A stretch of 49,901 nucleotides of DNA from an uncultured Paraprevotella sp. (GTDB taxonomy: Bacteria > Bacteroidota > Bacteroidia > Bacteroidales > Bacteroidaceae). The notes below the pieces were generated by a model that made no database searches, had not been told where the DNA came from, and worked only from the letters and a program-made list of their open reading frames with translations. Below are positions 1 through 7,993 of this stretch, piece by piece (the first letter of the stretch is position 1; each line of letters starts with the position of its first letter). Location: the NCBI GenBank assembly GCA_900548345.1, contig URKA01000023.1:1-49901 (forward strand). Reading direction: 5' to 3'. The position numbers and the translations under genes are program-made.

Positions 1-1368
1 GAATACTTCGCATCAGCTTTTTCCGTCTTGACGAAAACATGGTCGAAATCCACGTCAGATCTTGCCGATGCCAAGACCCGCATCAAGGAACTTGAGGGCG
101 AGGAACCTGCCGAAGAGGACGATTCTTCAAGTTCATCAGAAAAGCCTGAGAAGAATAGCTGCAACAGCAGTGTTCCTCCATCTCAGGAGAGCATTGCCGC
201 TCGCGAACTTCGCAGGACGAAATCCTTGCGCAAGCCGAGTGGCAAGCCAAGCGGTGGACAGCCTGGACACAAGGGAAGCACCTTGCAGTCTGTCAGTACG
301 CCAGACAGAATCATAAAGCATGAGCCAGCCTACTGCAAATGCTGCGGTCGCCCGTTGGATGGCATTGCGTACAGAAAAATCCGTAAGACACAAATTGTAG
401 ACATCAAGTTTGTCGTAGAGACCACCGAGGAGCAGTATTATGAGAAGGTCTGCCTGTGTGGCTGCGTGAACAACTGCGACGCACCCAACTGCCGCATCAA
501 ATACGGTGACAACATCCGTGCGCTTGTCAGCTATCTGAATGTCGTGCAGTGTATCCCTTTCAAGAGAATAGCTGAACTCATATCAGACCTTTGTGGACAA
601 AGGATAAACGAGGGAACAGTACAGAACATACTTAAAGGAAACAGCGCCAAGTCCGACAAGGCATACGATGAGATACGGAAGAGGATCGAGTGTGCTCCAG
701 TTGTTGGAGCAGACGAGACCGGTGCCGCTGTGGGAAAGCAGTTGCACTGGAACTGGATATTCCAAACAGATGCTCTTACATATGTATATCAGCTGAAATC
801 GAGAGGTCAGGAGGCCGTAGATTCCAAGTTTCCTAACGGTCTGCCCCATTCAACGCTTGTGACCGACAGAAAACAAACTTATTTCAAGATGAATGTCAAA
901 GATCATCAAGTCTGTCTGGCTCACCTGTTAAGAAATGCCGAATATCTCAACGAACTAGACGCAAAGCAGGATTGGTCTCGAAGGTTTATCCATCTGTTAG
1001 CGCACGCCATCGACCTTAGGCGAAACAAAACTATCACGCAGAGAAAGATAAAGGTACTGAAAACCAAGATGAAAAACCTCTTGGGAGAAAGTCTATCGCA
1101 CCTCGATGATGAGTTTGAGAGATTCAAGAAAGGCATTCTAAAGGTAAAAGACTATCTGTTCACTTTCCTCTCCAATCCACTTGTGCCTTATGACAACAAC
1201 GCAAGCGAACGAGGGATGAGAAAGATAAAGGTAAAACAGAAAGTCAGCGGATGCTTCCGTACCGATAGCGGTGCCGATGATTTTGCCAAGTTACACTCTA
1301 TAGTAGAAACTGCCATGAAGAATGGAAACTCTAAATCCAATGCTATACTTGCTGTCGTACAACAGTAA
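1..1368 (+). CDS. IS66-family transposase (TnpC), 5'-truncated by the window edge
   Basis: DDE transposase of the IS66 family, partial: frame 1 is open from base 1 with no credible start (a TTG at 28 is the only early start codon), and about 455 codons are visible. In order, the protein shows an acidic, helical leader, the family hallmark KNSCNSS followed by GKPSGGQPGHKG (about residues 50-90), a zinc-binding CxxC region (CKCCGRPL, then a C-rich CLCGCVNNC segment), the catalytic-domain start VVGADETG, and the C-terminal LVPYDNNASERGMRKIKVKQKVSGCFR block that carries the last catalytic acidic residue. All domains in view look intact. The stop lies 37 bp before the inferred IS end, the usual arrangement for tnpC. 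Whether the element is complete cannot be judged. Confidence 0.9.
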   Translation, partial: EYFASAFSVLTKTWSKSTSDLADAKTRIKELEGEEPAEEDDSSSSSEKPEKNSCNSSVPPSQESIAARELRRTKSLRKPSGKPSGGQPGHKGSTLQSVSTPDRIIKHEPAYCKCCGRPLDGIAYRKIRKTQIVDIKFVVETTEEQYYEKVCLCGCVNNCDAPNCRIKYGDNIRALVSYLNVVQCIPFKRIAELISDLCGQRINEGTVQNILKGNSAKSDKAYDEIRKRIECAPVVGADETGAAVGKQLHWNWIFQTDALTYVYQLKSRGQEAVDSKFPNGLPHSTLVTDRKQTYFKMNVKDHQVCLAHLLRNAEYLNELDAKQDWSRRFIHLLAHAIDLRRNKTITQRKIKVLKTKMKNLLGESLSHLDDEFERFKKGILKVKDYLFTFLSNPLVPYDNNASERGMRKIKVKQKVSGCFRTDSGADDFAKLHSIVETAMKNGNSKSNAILAVVQQ

Positions 1369-1369
1369 G

Positions 1370-1405
1370 GTAACTACTCATGCCCTGGGGGTGCTGAATA
1401 GTTAC
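1370..1405. repeat. terminal inverted-repeat-like hairpin at the IS66 right end
   Basis: GTAACTACTCA (1370-1380) pairs with TGAATAGTTAC (1395-1405) with one mismatch, across a GC-rich loop. It ends in TTAC, as IS66 right ends do, and may also stop transposase transcription, though no T-tract follows. Confidence 0.5.
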
Positions 1406-1463
1406 CAAGAGGCAAATAGCGTTAAAAAACTATAACTTGTTACCACGGCTCAAGAATATTAAC

Positions 1464-1471
1464 TATATTTG
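1464..1471 (+). promoter_or_regulatory. -7 element (TATATTTG) of the secreted hypothetical gene
   Basis: TATATTTG matches the Bacteroides TAnnTTTG -7 box and lies 26 bp before the ATG at 1498. The nearest upstream TTG (1437-1439) is 24 bp away, a little further than the usual 19-21. The promoter lies just outside the IS66 end. Confidence 0.5.
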
Positions 1472-1497
1472 TAAAAATAAACCTAAATTCCACAACA

Positions 1498-2754
1498 ATG
1501 TCACACGATTGGCCCGTCAAACATAAAGTGTTGCTATTCATTCTCCTCGTATTTGCCAACATCGCTGGAAACGCACAGACTACTGTTGCGCAATACAAGG
1601 CATGCCTTGAGAAACATGGCGAGGATCCCGTAGAATACATATTCCGACAGTTTGAAAAGGCAGACGTGGTAATCCTTGGTGAACGCGATCATCGCGACAT
1701 CACGCAATACGATTTCATATCGCGCCTACTGGCAGACAAGCGCTTTTCCGAACGAATCGGTTACGTTTACACAGAGGTGGGATGCGCCAACAAGACGGAA
1801 TCTGCCAATAAACTAATCAAAACAGACTGGGCAAGCGAGGAGGATTTTCAAAAAGCGCTAAGGGAGCACTTACGCTATGAAGATTATGGCTTCCTTTGGG
1901 AAAAAAACAATCGCAGCACTTTTCTCGACAGCCTCTATCACATCAACCAAAAGTTGCCCCATGACAAGAGGATAACCCTTGGACTAACCGACATCGCCTT
2001 CGATTGGACCCAATGGACTTCGCCCGACAAATACAAGTGGACCTTCCCCAATAAGTACAGGAAATGGGTACGTAAAAACACCTATTTCCACAAAGGGCAG
2101 CGCACTATCATTCGTGACAGAGAGATGGCAAAGAACTTCCTGAGCCAATACAGGAAGCAGAAGGCTATTAACAGTCACCACAAGGCACTCGTCATTTGGA
2201 ATGAGCCACATGCCTTGCGTTTGCCTCATGGCAAATGGGCTGGCTACCGCACGAAGAAGGCCCTAGGAGAAGACAAAGTAAAGATTGTTTGTATCAATTC
2301 TTACATTTGGTGCAACCCTGGCGAATTTGACTTTACAGCGTCAAGCGGACCAGGGCTCATCGACGACGGACGATGGGATGCGGCGTTCCAGTTAACGGGC
2401 AACAAGCCAGTAGGATTCAACCTGAAGGGAACTCCTTTCGGCGAAACCAAAGCATGGCATTACAACGACGGGACATCGTGGAAAGACCTTTCTGACGGCT
2501 ACATTTTCCTCAATCCTTTCTACGAATTCATAGGCTCGATAGGTATCAAGAATATTCTCGACGATGAATGTAAGCCCGACATGCAACGCCGTCTCAACTT
2601 GATGGCCGACACAGACGAAATGCCTTCTAACGATTGGGACGAGATGAAGCTGTATTACAACACGGTACGCACCTTCCCGATTCCAGAAGAAAGGACTCGG
2701 AAACACATGAAGGAACAACTCGACAAACAACTACTACAAGCATCGGAACACTGA
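1498..2754 (+). CDS. secreted ChaN/EreA-like hypothetical protein
   Basis: A 418-residue protein with an N-terminal signal peptide: a Lys/His n-region, a VLLFILLVF core and a likely cut after GNA at residue 26. The mature protein begins a Tiki/ChaN/erythromycin-esterase-like fold: VVILGERDHRD near residue 55 resembles the LGExH motif of that superfamily, followed by an IGYVYTEVG strand. Later conserved-looking blocks are LGLTDIAFDW, ALVIWNEPHA and SGPGLIDDG. I infer an exported hydrolase or haem/metal-binding protein, but no substrate can be named; it could equally be a catalytically silent relative. It stands alone between an IS66 end and an IS4 element, with its own -7 box, so it is plausible horizontally moved cargo. 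The ATG at 1498 gives a complete signal peptide and so is preferred. Confidence 0.6.
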   Translation: MSHDWPVKHKVLLFILLVFANIAGNAQTTVAQYKACLEKHGEDPVEYIFRQFEKADVVILGERDHRDITQYDFISRLLADKRFSERIGYVYTEVGCANKTESANKLIKTDWASEEDFQKALREHLRYEDYGFLWEKNNRSTFLDSLYHINQKLPHDKRITLGLTDIAFDWTQWTSPDKYKWTFPNKYRKWVRKNTYFHKGQRTIIRDREMAKNFLSQYRKQKAINSHHKALVIWNEPHALRLPHGKWAGYRTKKALGEDKVKIVCINSYIWCNPGEFDFTASSGPGLIDDGRWDAAFQLTGNKPVGFNLKGTPFGETKAWHYNDGTSWKDLSDGYIFLNPFYEFIGSIGIKNILDDECKPDMQRRLNLMADTDEMPSNDWDEMKLYYNTVRTFPIPEERTRKHMKEQLDKQLLQASEH

Positions 2755-2859
2755 TACCATATCCTAGCAACCGACAACTCCAAGCAACCGGCCCACTAAC
2801 CGAAAAGTGGGGCGAAGTGGATTTTTTCGGAAGGATTGACAGACCGTCACGATAAATTT

Positions 2860-2877
2860 TTATTGCTGTCCGATAAA
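2860..2877 (+). repeat. left terminal inverted repeat of the IS4 element
   Basis: TTATTGCTGTCCGATAAA, the exact reverse complement of 4282-4299. Confidence 0.8.
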
Positions 2878-2902
2878 ATTCAGAAAGCGCGATACAATAT
2901 GG

Positions 2903-2947
2903 CTCGAACGCTGATTTTACAGTGTTCGAGTCTTCCTTTTTGTTTTT
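2903..2947 (+). terminator. rightward terminator just inside the IS4 left end
   Basis: CTCGAACGCTG (2903-2913) pairs with CAGTGTTCGAG (2920-2930), 11 bp with one G-T wobble. A T-rich tract follows on the plus strand. It would stop transcription entering the IS from the left, before it runs antisense through the transposase. Confidence 0.65.
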
Positions 2948-2956
2948 TTAAGCCCC

Positions 2957-4186
2957 TTAGCCAAAAAGCGATGGTTCAGGAGGTGCTCCGGAAGCCTCGG
3001 AAAGAATGATTTCCCATTCCTTTTCGGGGTTGTTGAACAGACTGTAGAAATCGACGTAGTACATCAGTGTTATCCTGACCATAGTAGCCAGTCCTGAGAA
3101 GCTCCATTGGCGTTTCAATTCTTTCTTCATCACCATAAGCAGCAGATTTGCGATGAGCGTCACCCAGATTTGGATTTTGATGGCGTTGGCGCTCTCGCCA
3201 TAGAAGTATTTCAGAGGAAAATTCTGTTTCATCTGTTTGAATAACAGTTCGATTTCCCAACGCTGGCGATATATGGCTATGATTTCTTCCGGGTCAGATT
3301 CCATATCGTTGGTCAACAATGATATCAGTTTGCGCTTCTTGCCATCCACATAAGTGATTATACGAGATTTATGGTGTATGACCTCTCTGCCTTTAACCTG
3401 CTTGACAAACTCCACATGCTGTATCCTGACCTCCATAAAACTGTCGGGAGTCTGATACATTGTATCTGACAGAATGCTGTATTTCAAGCTTTTCTTCATT
3501 TTGGTGACGTATATTACGCCTCGCCGTGTAAGCTGCTCGAACTTCTCATGGTCGATATATGCGCGGTCCATTGCCATTATGTCTCCTTTGCTTAATGTTG
3601 CAGGCTTGAGCATGAAGGAGTCGTTTGTAGCAGCTGATGTGAACTTTATATCCGACGGCACACCTTCGTTGGCATGGATGACTGTATGCACTTTGATTCC
3701 ACCTTTCTTTTTTCCTGTCTTTGGGTGGCGGCCGACACCCTTGAAAAGCAAGTTTGAGAACAAGGTGATGGTCGTGGAATCGATAATCTGAAGACGTTTC
3801 ATCCATTTTGGAGTCTTGCCGTTCCGGCTTTCCGAGGAAAGAACATGTCGGTAAGAGGCATATAAATCACGGTATATTGCCTCAAATATGGCTTCCAGAC
3901 GTCTTTTGTTGGCGTCAGCGAGTGTACTGCGTCCAATCTTGAATGTGATGCCCAGATGCGCCAGTTTGCGTGTCTCGGCAAGCAAACTGGCTGTTATCTC
4001 CCGCAATGAGTCGAAACGCATTATCACGGCATAGAGCATTACCACCAGATGAATCCAGCTGTTGAAGCGTTTGGTGTACCTCTCACCGCCGTTATCACGA
4101 CTATAGGCGAGAACTTTTGACTTATCAAGCAATTTTATAACCTGATAATAAAGCGGCTGTCCGCTAAAATGACTATTTTTGCGCAT
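2957..4186 (-). CDS. IS4-family transposase (DUF4372-type N-terminus)
   Basis: A 409-residue DDE transposase that cuts and rejoins the 18-bp ends of its element. The N-terminus MRKNSHFSGQPLYYQ is the DUF4372-type start of Bacteroidales IS4 transposases, so I use the ATG at 4186 rather than an upstream TTG extension of 29 residues. Catalytic regions are visible: LQIIDSTTITLF (first Asp), IMAMDRAYIDHEKF (second Asp) and the IS4 YREK-type signature YRQRWEIELLFKQMK (Glu plus Lys). No stop or frameshift is present, so the element may still be active. A short imperfect hairpin (AGGGGCGA pairing with TCGACCCCT, near 4226-4258) precedes the start and could limit translation from outside transcripts. 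Confidence 0.9.
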   Translation of the reverse strand: MRKNSHFSGQPLYYQVIKLLDKSKVLAYSRDNGGERYTKRFNSWIHLVVMLYAVIMRFDSLREITASLLAETRKLAHLGITFKIGRSTLADANKRRLEAIFEAIYRDLYASYRHVLSSESRNGKTPKWMKRLQIIDSTTITLFSNLLFKGVGRHPKTGKKKGGIKVHTVIHANEGVPSDIKFTSAATNDSFMLKPATLSKGDIMAMDRAYIDHEKFEQLTRRGVIYVTKMKKSLKYSILSDTMYQTPDSFMEVRIQHVEFVKQVKGREVIHHKSRIITYVDGKKRKLISLLTNDMESDPEEIIAIYRQRWEIELLFKQMKQNFPLKYFYGESANAIKIQIWVTLIANLLLMVMKKELKRQWSFSGLATMVRITLMYYVDFYSLFNNPEKEWEIILSEASGAPPEPSLFG

Positions 4187-4281
4187 CGGTTGTTTTTGAT
4201 TTCTGGCGAAACCAAAGTAACCGAAAAGGGGCGACTCCTGCAAATGGAATCGACCCCTAATTTTATCTTGCAATAAAAAGG

Positions 4282-4299
4282 TTTATCGGACAGCAATAA
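4282..4299 (-). repeat. right terminal inverted repeat of the IS4 element
   Basis: Exact reverse complement of 2860-2877, located about 95 bp upstream of the transposase start. Confidence 0.8.
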
Positions 4300-4333
4300 T
4301 AATATTTACGGAATGTCCCTTTTTATGAATGCG

Positions 4334-4374
4334 AAAAAAGGAGAATGTGTCTTCATGATTGCGACACATTCTCC
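4334..4374 (-). terminator. terminator of the pyruvate:ferredoxin oxidoreductase gene
   Basis: A perfect 12-bp stem, GGAGAATGTGTC (4340-4351) with GACACATTCTCC (4363-4374) and an 11-nt loop. On the minus strand it is followed by a run of T, 28 bp past the stop codon. Confidence 0.85.
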
Positions 4375-4402
4375 TTATTATATATAGATGATCAGGCGGC
4401 GA

Positions 4403-7400
4403 TTATTCGCTCCAATCCATCTTGGTCATACGAACATAGCTCTGGTAACGTTTCTTCGCCATGTCCTCGCAAGCCTTGAACAAGTCAGCAGCTTCTGCGG
4501 GATACTGCTTCATGACGGAAGCGAAACGAACCTCGCCCTTCAGATAATCCTGGAAACCTTCCCAGTTCGGCTCTTTGGAGTCGAGGCTGAACGGATTCTT
4601 GCCTTCCTCTTCCAAAGCCGGGTTGAAACGCCACAAGTGCCAGTAACCGCATGCTACGGCTGCACCTTCTTCTGCCTGGCTCTTGCCCATACCCTTCTTC
4701 AAACCGTGGTTGATACACGGAGCGTATGCGATGATGATAGAAGGACCGGGATAAGCTTCTGCCTCACGGATTGCCTTCAAGCACTGTGCCTGGTCTGCAC
4801 CCATGGCAATCTGTGCAACGTATACATAACCGTAGGTGGTGGCAATCATACCGAGGTCTTTCTTGCGTACGCGCTTGCCGGCAGCGGCAAATTTAGCGAT
4901 GGCGCCGAGTGGAGTAGCCTTTGAAGACTGACCGCCGGTGTTAGAGTAAACCTCAGTGTCGAGAACGAGGATGTTTACATCTTCGCCGGAAGCAATCACG
5001 TGGTCAAGACCTCCGTAACCGATATCGTAAGAAGCACCGTCACCACCGATAATCCACTGTGAGCGTTTTACGAGGTAGTGAGAGAGTTCCTTCAGCTGTG
5101 CACATGCAGAGCAACCTTTCTCTGCGCCGGCCTCAATCATCGGAACCAACTTGGCAGCCGCTGCCTTGCTGGCGTCTGCATCGTTCTTGCCGTCAATCCA
5201 TTCCTGAGCGGCAGCCTTGAATTCGGCCGGTGTCTCTTCGGCAGCGATAGCGCCCTGGAGCAACTCTTCGATGCGTGCACGCATTTTCTTGTTGGCGAGA
5301 ACCATACCTAAGCCGAACTCGCAGAAGTCCTCGAACAAAGAGTTAGCCCATGCCGGACCCTGACCCTTTTCGTTCTTCGTATAAGGAGTTGACGGGATAG
5401 AACCTGAATAGATGGAAGAACAACCTGTTGCATTAGCTACGATTTCACGGTCGCCGAACAACTGGCTGATGAGTTTCACGTACGGAGTCTCACCGCAACC
5501 TGAACATGCGCCGGAGAACTCGAACAACGGAGTGGCGAACTGAGAGTTCTTCACGTTGCTCTTGATGTCAACCAAATCCTGTTTGCTCTTCACGTTCTTC
5601 ACGCAATATTCCCAGTTGGCAGCTTCGGGAAGCTCACCTTCCAGCGGAACCATGGTGAGTGCCTTGCCGGTTTTGGGATTGCCCGGACAAACGTCGGCAC
5701 AGTTGCCGCAACCCAAGCAGTCCATTACGCTTACCTGAATGCGGAAGTTCATGCCCTTCATGGCTGCCGGAGCCTTCATTTCGATAGTCGGTGCACCGAA
5801 GCCTTTGATTTCTTCCGCATCGAGCACGAACGGGCGTACTGCGGCGTGAGGACAAACGTAAGCACACTTGTTACACTGGATACAGTTCTCCGGATTCCAG
5901 GTCGGAACGAACGGAGCCACACCACGTTTCTCGTATGCGGCGCAACCTTGCGGCCATGTACCGTCTTCGATGCCCTTGAAGGCGGAAACCTTCAGCAGGT
6001 CGCCGTCCTGAGCGTTAATCGGGCGTACCACTTCGTTGATGAATGCAGGGTCGTTGTTCTCTTTTGCCGGGTCGGCAGCAAGAGATGCCCATGCCGGGTC
6101 AACGGTCAGTTCCTTGTATTCGCCGCCGCGGTCAACAGCTGCATAGTTCTTGTCTACAACGTCCTGTCCCTTCTTTCCGTAAGACTTCACGATGAACTTC
6201 TTCATCTGTTCAACGGCAAGGTCTACGGGAATTACCTCCGTAATACGGAAGAATGCAGACTGCAGGATGGTGTTGGTGCGGTTGCCCAATCCGATTTCCT
6301 GAGCAATCTTGGTAGCGTTGATATAATATACCTTGATATTGTTCTTGGCGAAATAAGCCTTCACCTTGTTCGGCAGGTTCTTGGCCAGTTCCTCGCCTTC
6401 CCAGATGGTGTTCAACAGGAAGGTTCCGTTCTTCTTCAAGCCGCGTGTCACGTCATACATGTGCAGGTAAGCCTGAACATGGCATGCCACGAAGTTAGGA
6501 GTGTTTACCAGATAAGTTGAACGGATGGGAGTGTCACCGAAACGCAAGTGAGAGCAAGTGAAACCGCCCGACTTCTTGGAGTCGTATGAGAAGTAAGCCT
6601 GGCAGTGCTTGTTGGTGTTGTCACCGATTATTTTTACGGAGTTCTTGTTGGCACCTACCGTACCGTCGGCTCCCAGACCGTAGAACTTGGCTTCGAACAT
6701 GCCTTCGCCGCCCATGGCGATTTCTTCCTTCTTGGGCAGTGAAGTGAACGTCACGTCATCTTCGATACCGATGGTGAACTGGTTCTTGGGTTCGGGCAAA
6801 GCAAGGTTCTCATATACTGCGAGGATCTGTGCCGGTGTGGTGTCGTTAGAACCCAAACCATAACGTCCGCCCACGATGACGGGAGCATTTTCCTTATTGT
6901 AGAAGCATTCTTTTACGTCCAGATACAACGGTTCTCCGTTGGCACCAGGTTCTTTGGTGCGGTCCAGTACGGCGATTCTCTTTGCCGTGGCCGGAACTGC
7001 TGCCAAGAAGTGTTTTGCAGAGAACGGACGATACAAGTGAACGGCAACCAGACCGACCTTTTCGCCCTGAGCTGTCAGGTGGTCGATGGTTTCGCGGATG
7101 GCTTCGGTTACGGAGCCCATGGCGATGATGACGCGGTCGGCGTCTTCTGCACCGTAGTATGAGAACAAACCGTATTTGCGGCCTGTGATTTCCGAAATCT
7201 TCTCCATGTATTCCTCTACGATTGCCGGAACGGCATTGTAGTAGTTGTTGCAAGACTCACGGTGTGTGAAGAATGTGTCGGGGTTCTCGGCCATACCGCG
7301 TGCCACCGGACGTTCGGGGGTCAATGCACGGCTGCGGAATTCCTTCAATGCTTCCTGGTCTACCAGCGGAGCAAGGTCTTCGTTCTCCAGCATCTCGATT

Positions 7401-7951
7401 TTCTGGATTTCGTGTGAGGTTCGGAATCCGTCGAAGAAGTTCACGAAGGGCACACGGCTCTTGATAGTGGAGAGGTGTGCTACGCCGGCAAGGTCCATGA
7501 CTTCCTGTACGGAGCCTTCGCACAGCATGGCGAAGCCCGTCTGACGGCAAGACATTACGTCCTGGTGGTCGCCGAAGATACACAGTGAGTGTGAAGCCAA
7601 TGTACGGGCCGATACGTGGAATACGCACGGAAGCAATTCTCCGGCAATCTTGTACATGTTCGGGATCATCAGCAACAAGCCCTGTGATGCCGTATAAGTA
7701 CTGGTCAGTGCACCTGCCTGCAGTGAACCGTGAACGGCACCTGCCGCACCGCCTTCCGATTGCATTTCCTGCACTAACACTGTTTCGCCGAAGATGTTCT
7801 TACGGCCTTGTGCTGCCCATTCGTCAACATATTCTGCCATGGTCGACGACGGGGTGATGGGGTAGATGGCTGCAACTTCAGAGAACATATATGAAATATG
7901 CGCTGCTGCCTGGTTTCCATCACAAGTGATAAACTTTTTTTCTTTTGCCAT
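4403..7951 (-). CDS. nifJ: pyruvate:ferredoxin (flavodoxin) oxidoreductase
   Basis: Cytoplasmic homodimeric enzyme that converts pyruvate and CoA to acetyl-CoA and CO2, passing electrons to ferredoxin or flavodoxin; central to anaerobic energy metabolism. The 1182 residues match the usual single-chain length. Visible in order: the N-terminal pyrimidine-binding domain with AAIYPITPSSTMAEYVDEWA (about 27-46), the gamma-type domain, two CxxCxxCxxxCP ferredoxin motifs (CIQCNKCAYVCP near 690 and CLGCGNCADVCP near 745), the C-terminal TPP domain with GACSGCGETPY and the NATGCSSIYSGS block (about 820-850), and YSNTGGQSSKATP near 1010. The start MAKEKKFITCDGNQAAAH is the normal family start. It lies 42 bp after the ATPase gene on the same strand. 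I found no clear TAnnTTTG box in the gap, so it may share the upstream promoter or use a poorer one. A strong terminator follows. Confidence 0.97.
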   Translation of the reverse strand: MAKEKKFITCDGNQAAAHISYMFSEVAAIYPITPSSTMAEYVDEWAAQGRKNIFGETVLVQEMQSEGGAAGAVHGSLQAGALTSTYTASQGLLLMIPNMYKIAGELLPCVFHVSARTLASHSLCIFGDHQDVMSCRQTGFAMLCEGSVQEVMDLAGVAHLSTIKSRVPFVNFFDGFRTSHEIQKIEMLENEDLAPLVDQEALKEFRSRALTPERPVARGMAENPDTFFTHRESCNNYYNAVPAIVEEYMEKISEITGRKYGLFSYYGAEDADRVIIAMGSVTEAIRETIDHLTAQGEKVGLVAVHLYRPFSAKHFLAAVPATAKRIAVLDRTKEPGANGEPLYLDVKECFYNKENAPVIVGGRYGLGSNDTTPAQILAVYENLALPEPKNQFTIGIEDDVTFTSLPKKEEIAMGGEGMFEAKFYGLGADGTVGANKNSVKIIGDNTNKHCQAYFSYDSKKSGGFTCSHLRFGDTPIRSTYLVNTPNFVACHVQAYLHMYDVTRGLKKNGTFLLNTIWEGEELAKNLPNKVKAYFAKNNIKVYYINATKIAQEIGLGNRTNTILQSAFFRITEVIPVDLAVEQMKKFIVKSYGKKGQDVVDKNYAAVDRGGEYKELTVDPAWASLAADPAKENNDPAFINEVVRPINAQDGDLLKVSAFKGIEDGTWPQGCAAYEKRGVAPFVPTWNPENCIQCNKCAYVCPHAAVRPFVLDAEEIKGFGAPTIEMKAPAAMKGMNFRIQVSVMDCLGCGNCADVCPGNPKTGKALTMVPLEGELPEAANWEYCVKNVKSKQDLVDIKSNVKNSQFATPLFEFSGACSGCGETPYVKLISQLFGDREIVANATGCSSIYSGSIPSTPYTKNEKGQGPAWANSLFEDFCEFGLGMVLANKKMRARIEELLQGAIAAEETPAEFKAAAQEWIDGKNDADASKAAAAKLVPMIEAGAEKGCSACAQLKELSHYLVKRSQWIIGGDGASYDIGYGGLDHVIASGEDVNILVLDTEVYSNTGGQSSKATPLGAIAKFAAAGKRVRKKDLGMIATTYGYVYVAQIAMGADQAQCLKAIREAEAYPGPSIIIAYAPCINHGLKKGMGKSQAEEGAAVACGYWHLWRFNPALEEEGKNPFSLDSKEPNWEGFQDYLKGEVRFASVMKQYPAEAADLFKACEDMAKKRYQSYVRMTKMDWSE

Positions 7952-7993
7952 AATAAATGATTAATATTACAAATGAATAAACATGGTTGTCTG

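Larger units (their letters stand above)
1..1405 (+). mobile_element. IS66-family insertion sequence, right-hand part
   Basis: The 3' part of an IS66-family element; its left end and the accessory tnpA/tnpB genes lie outside the window. The transposase reading frame is open to the first base. I place the right end at the TTAC at 1402-1405, because IS66 ends normally read GTAA...TTAC and a terminal repeat-like hairpin ends there. The 8-bp target duplication cannot be checked without the left end. Confidence 0.75.
2860..4299 (-). mobile_element. complete IS4-family insertion sequence (about 1.44 kb)
   Basis: The ends are defined by 18-bp perfect inverted repeats, TTATTGCTGTCCGATAAA at 2860-2877 and its complement at 4282-4299. 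They enclose one intact DDE transposase on the minus strand. Flanks (GATAAATTT on the left, TAATATTTA on the right) show no exact target duplication. It sits between the secreted hypothetical gene and the terminator of pyruvate:ferredoxin oxidoreductase, so it disrupts no visible gene. Confidence 0.8.

Noticed and set aside
2851..2859. Target-site duplication of the IS4 element
   Set aside because: Left GATAAATTT and right TAATATTTA do not match over any 8-12 bp window I tried.
5846..6520. Long antisense frame in the oxidoreductase gene (224 codons)
   Set aside because: It is the mirror of a strongly conserved coding region and has no recognisable protein pattern; the same applies to 8036-8851 in the ATPase gene.
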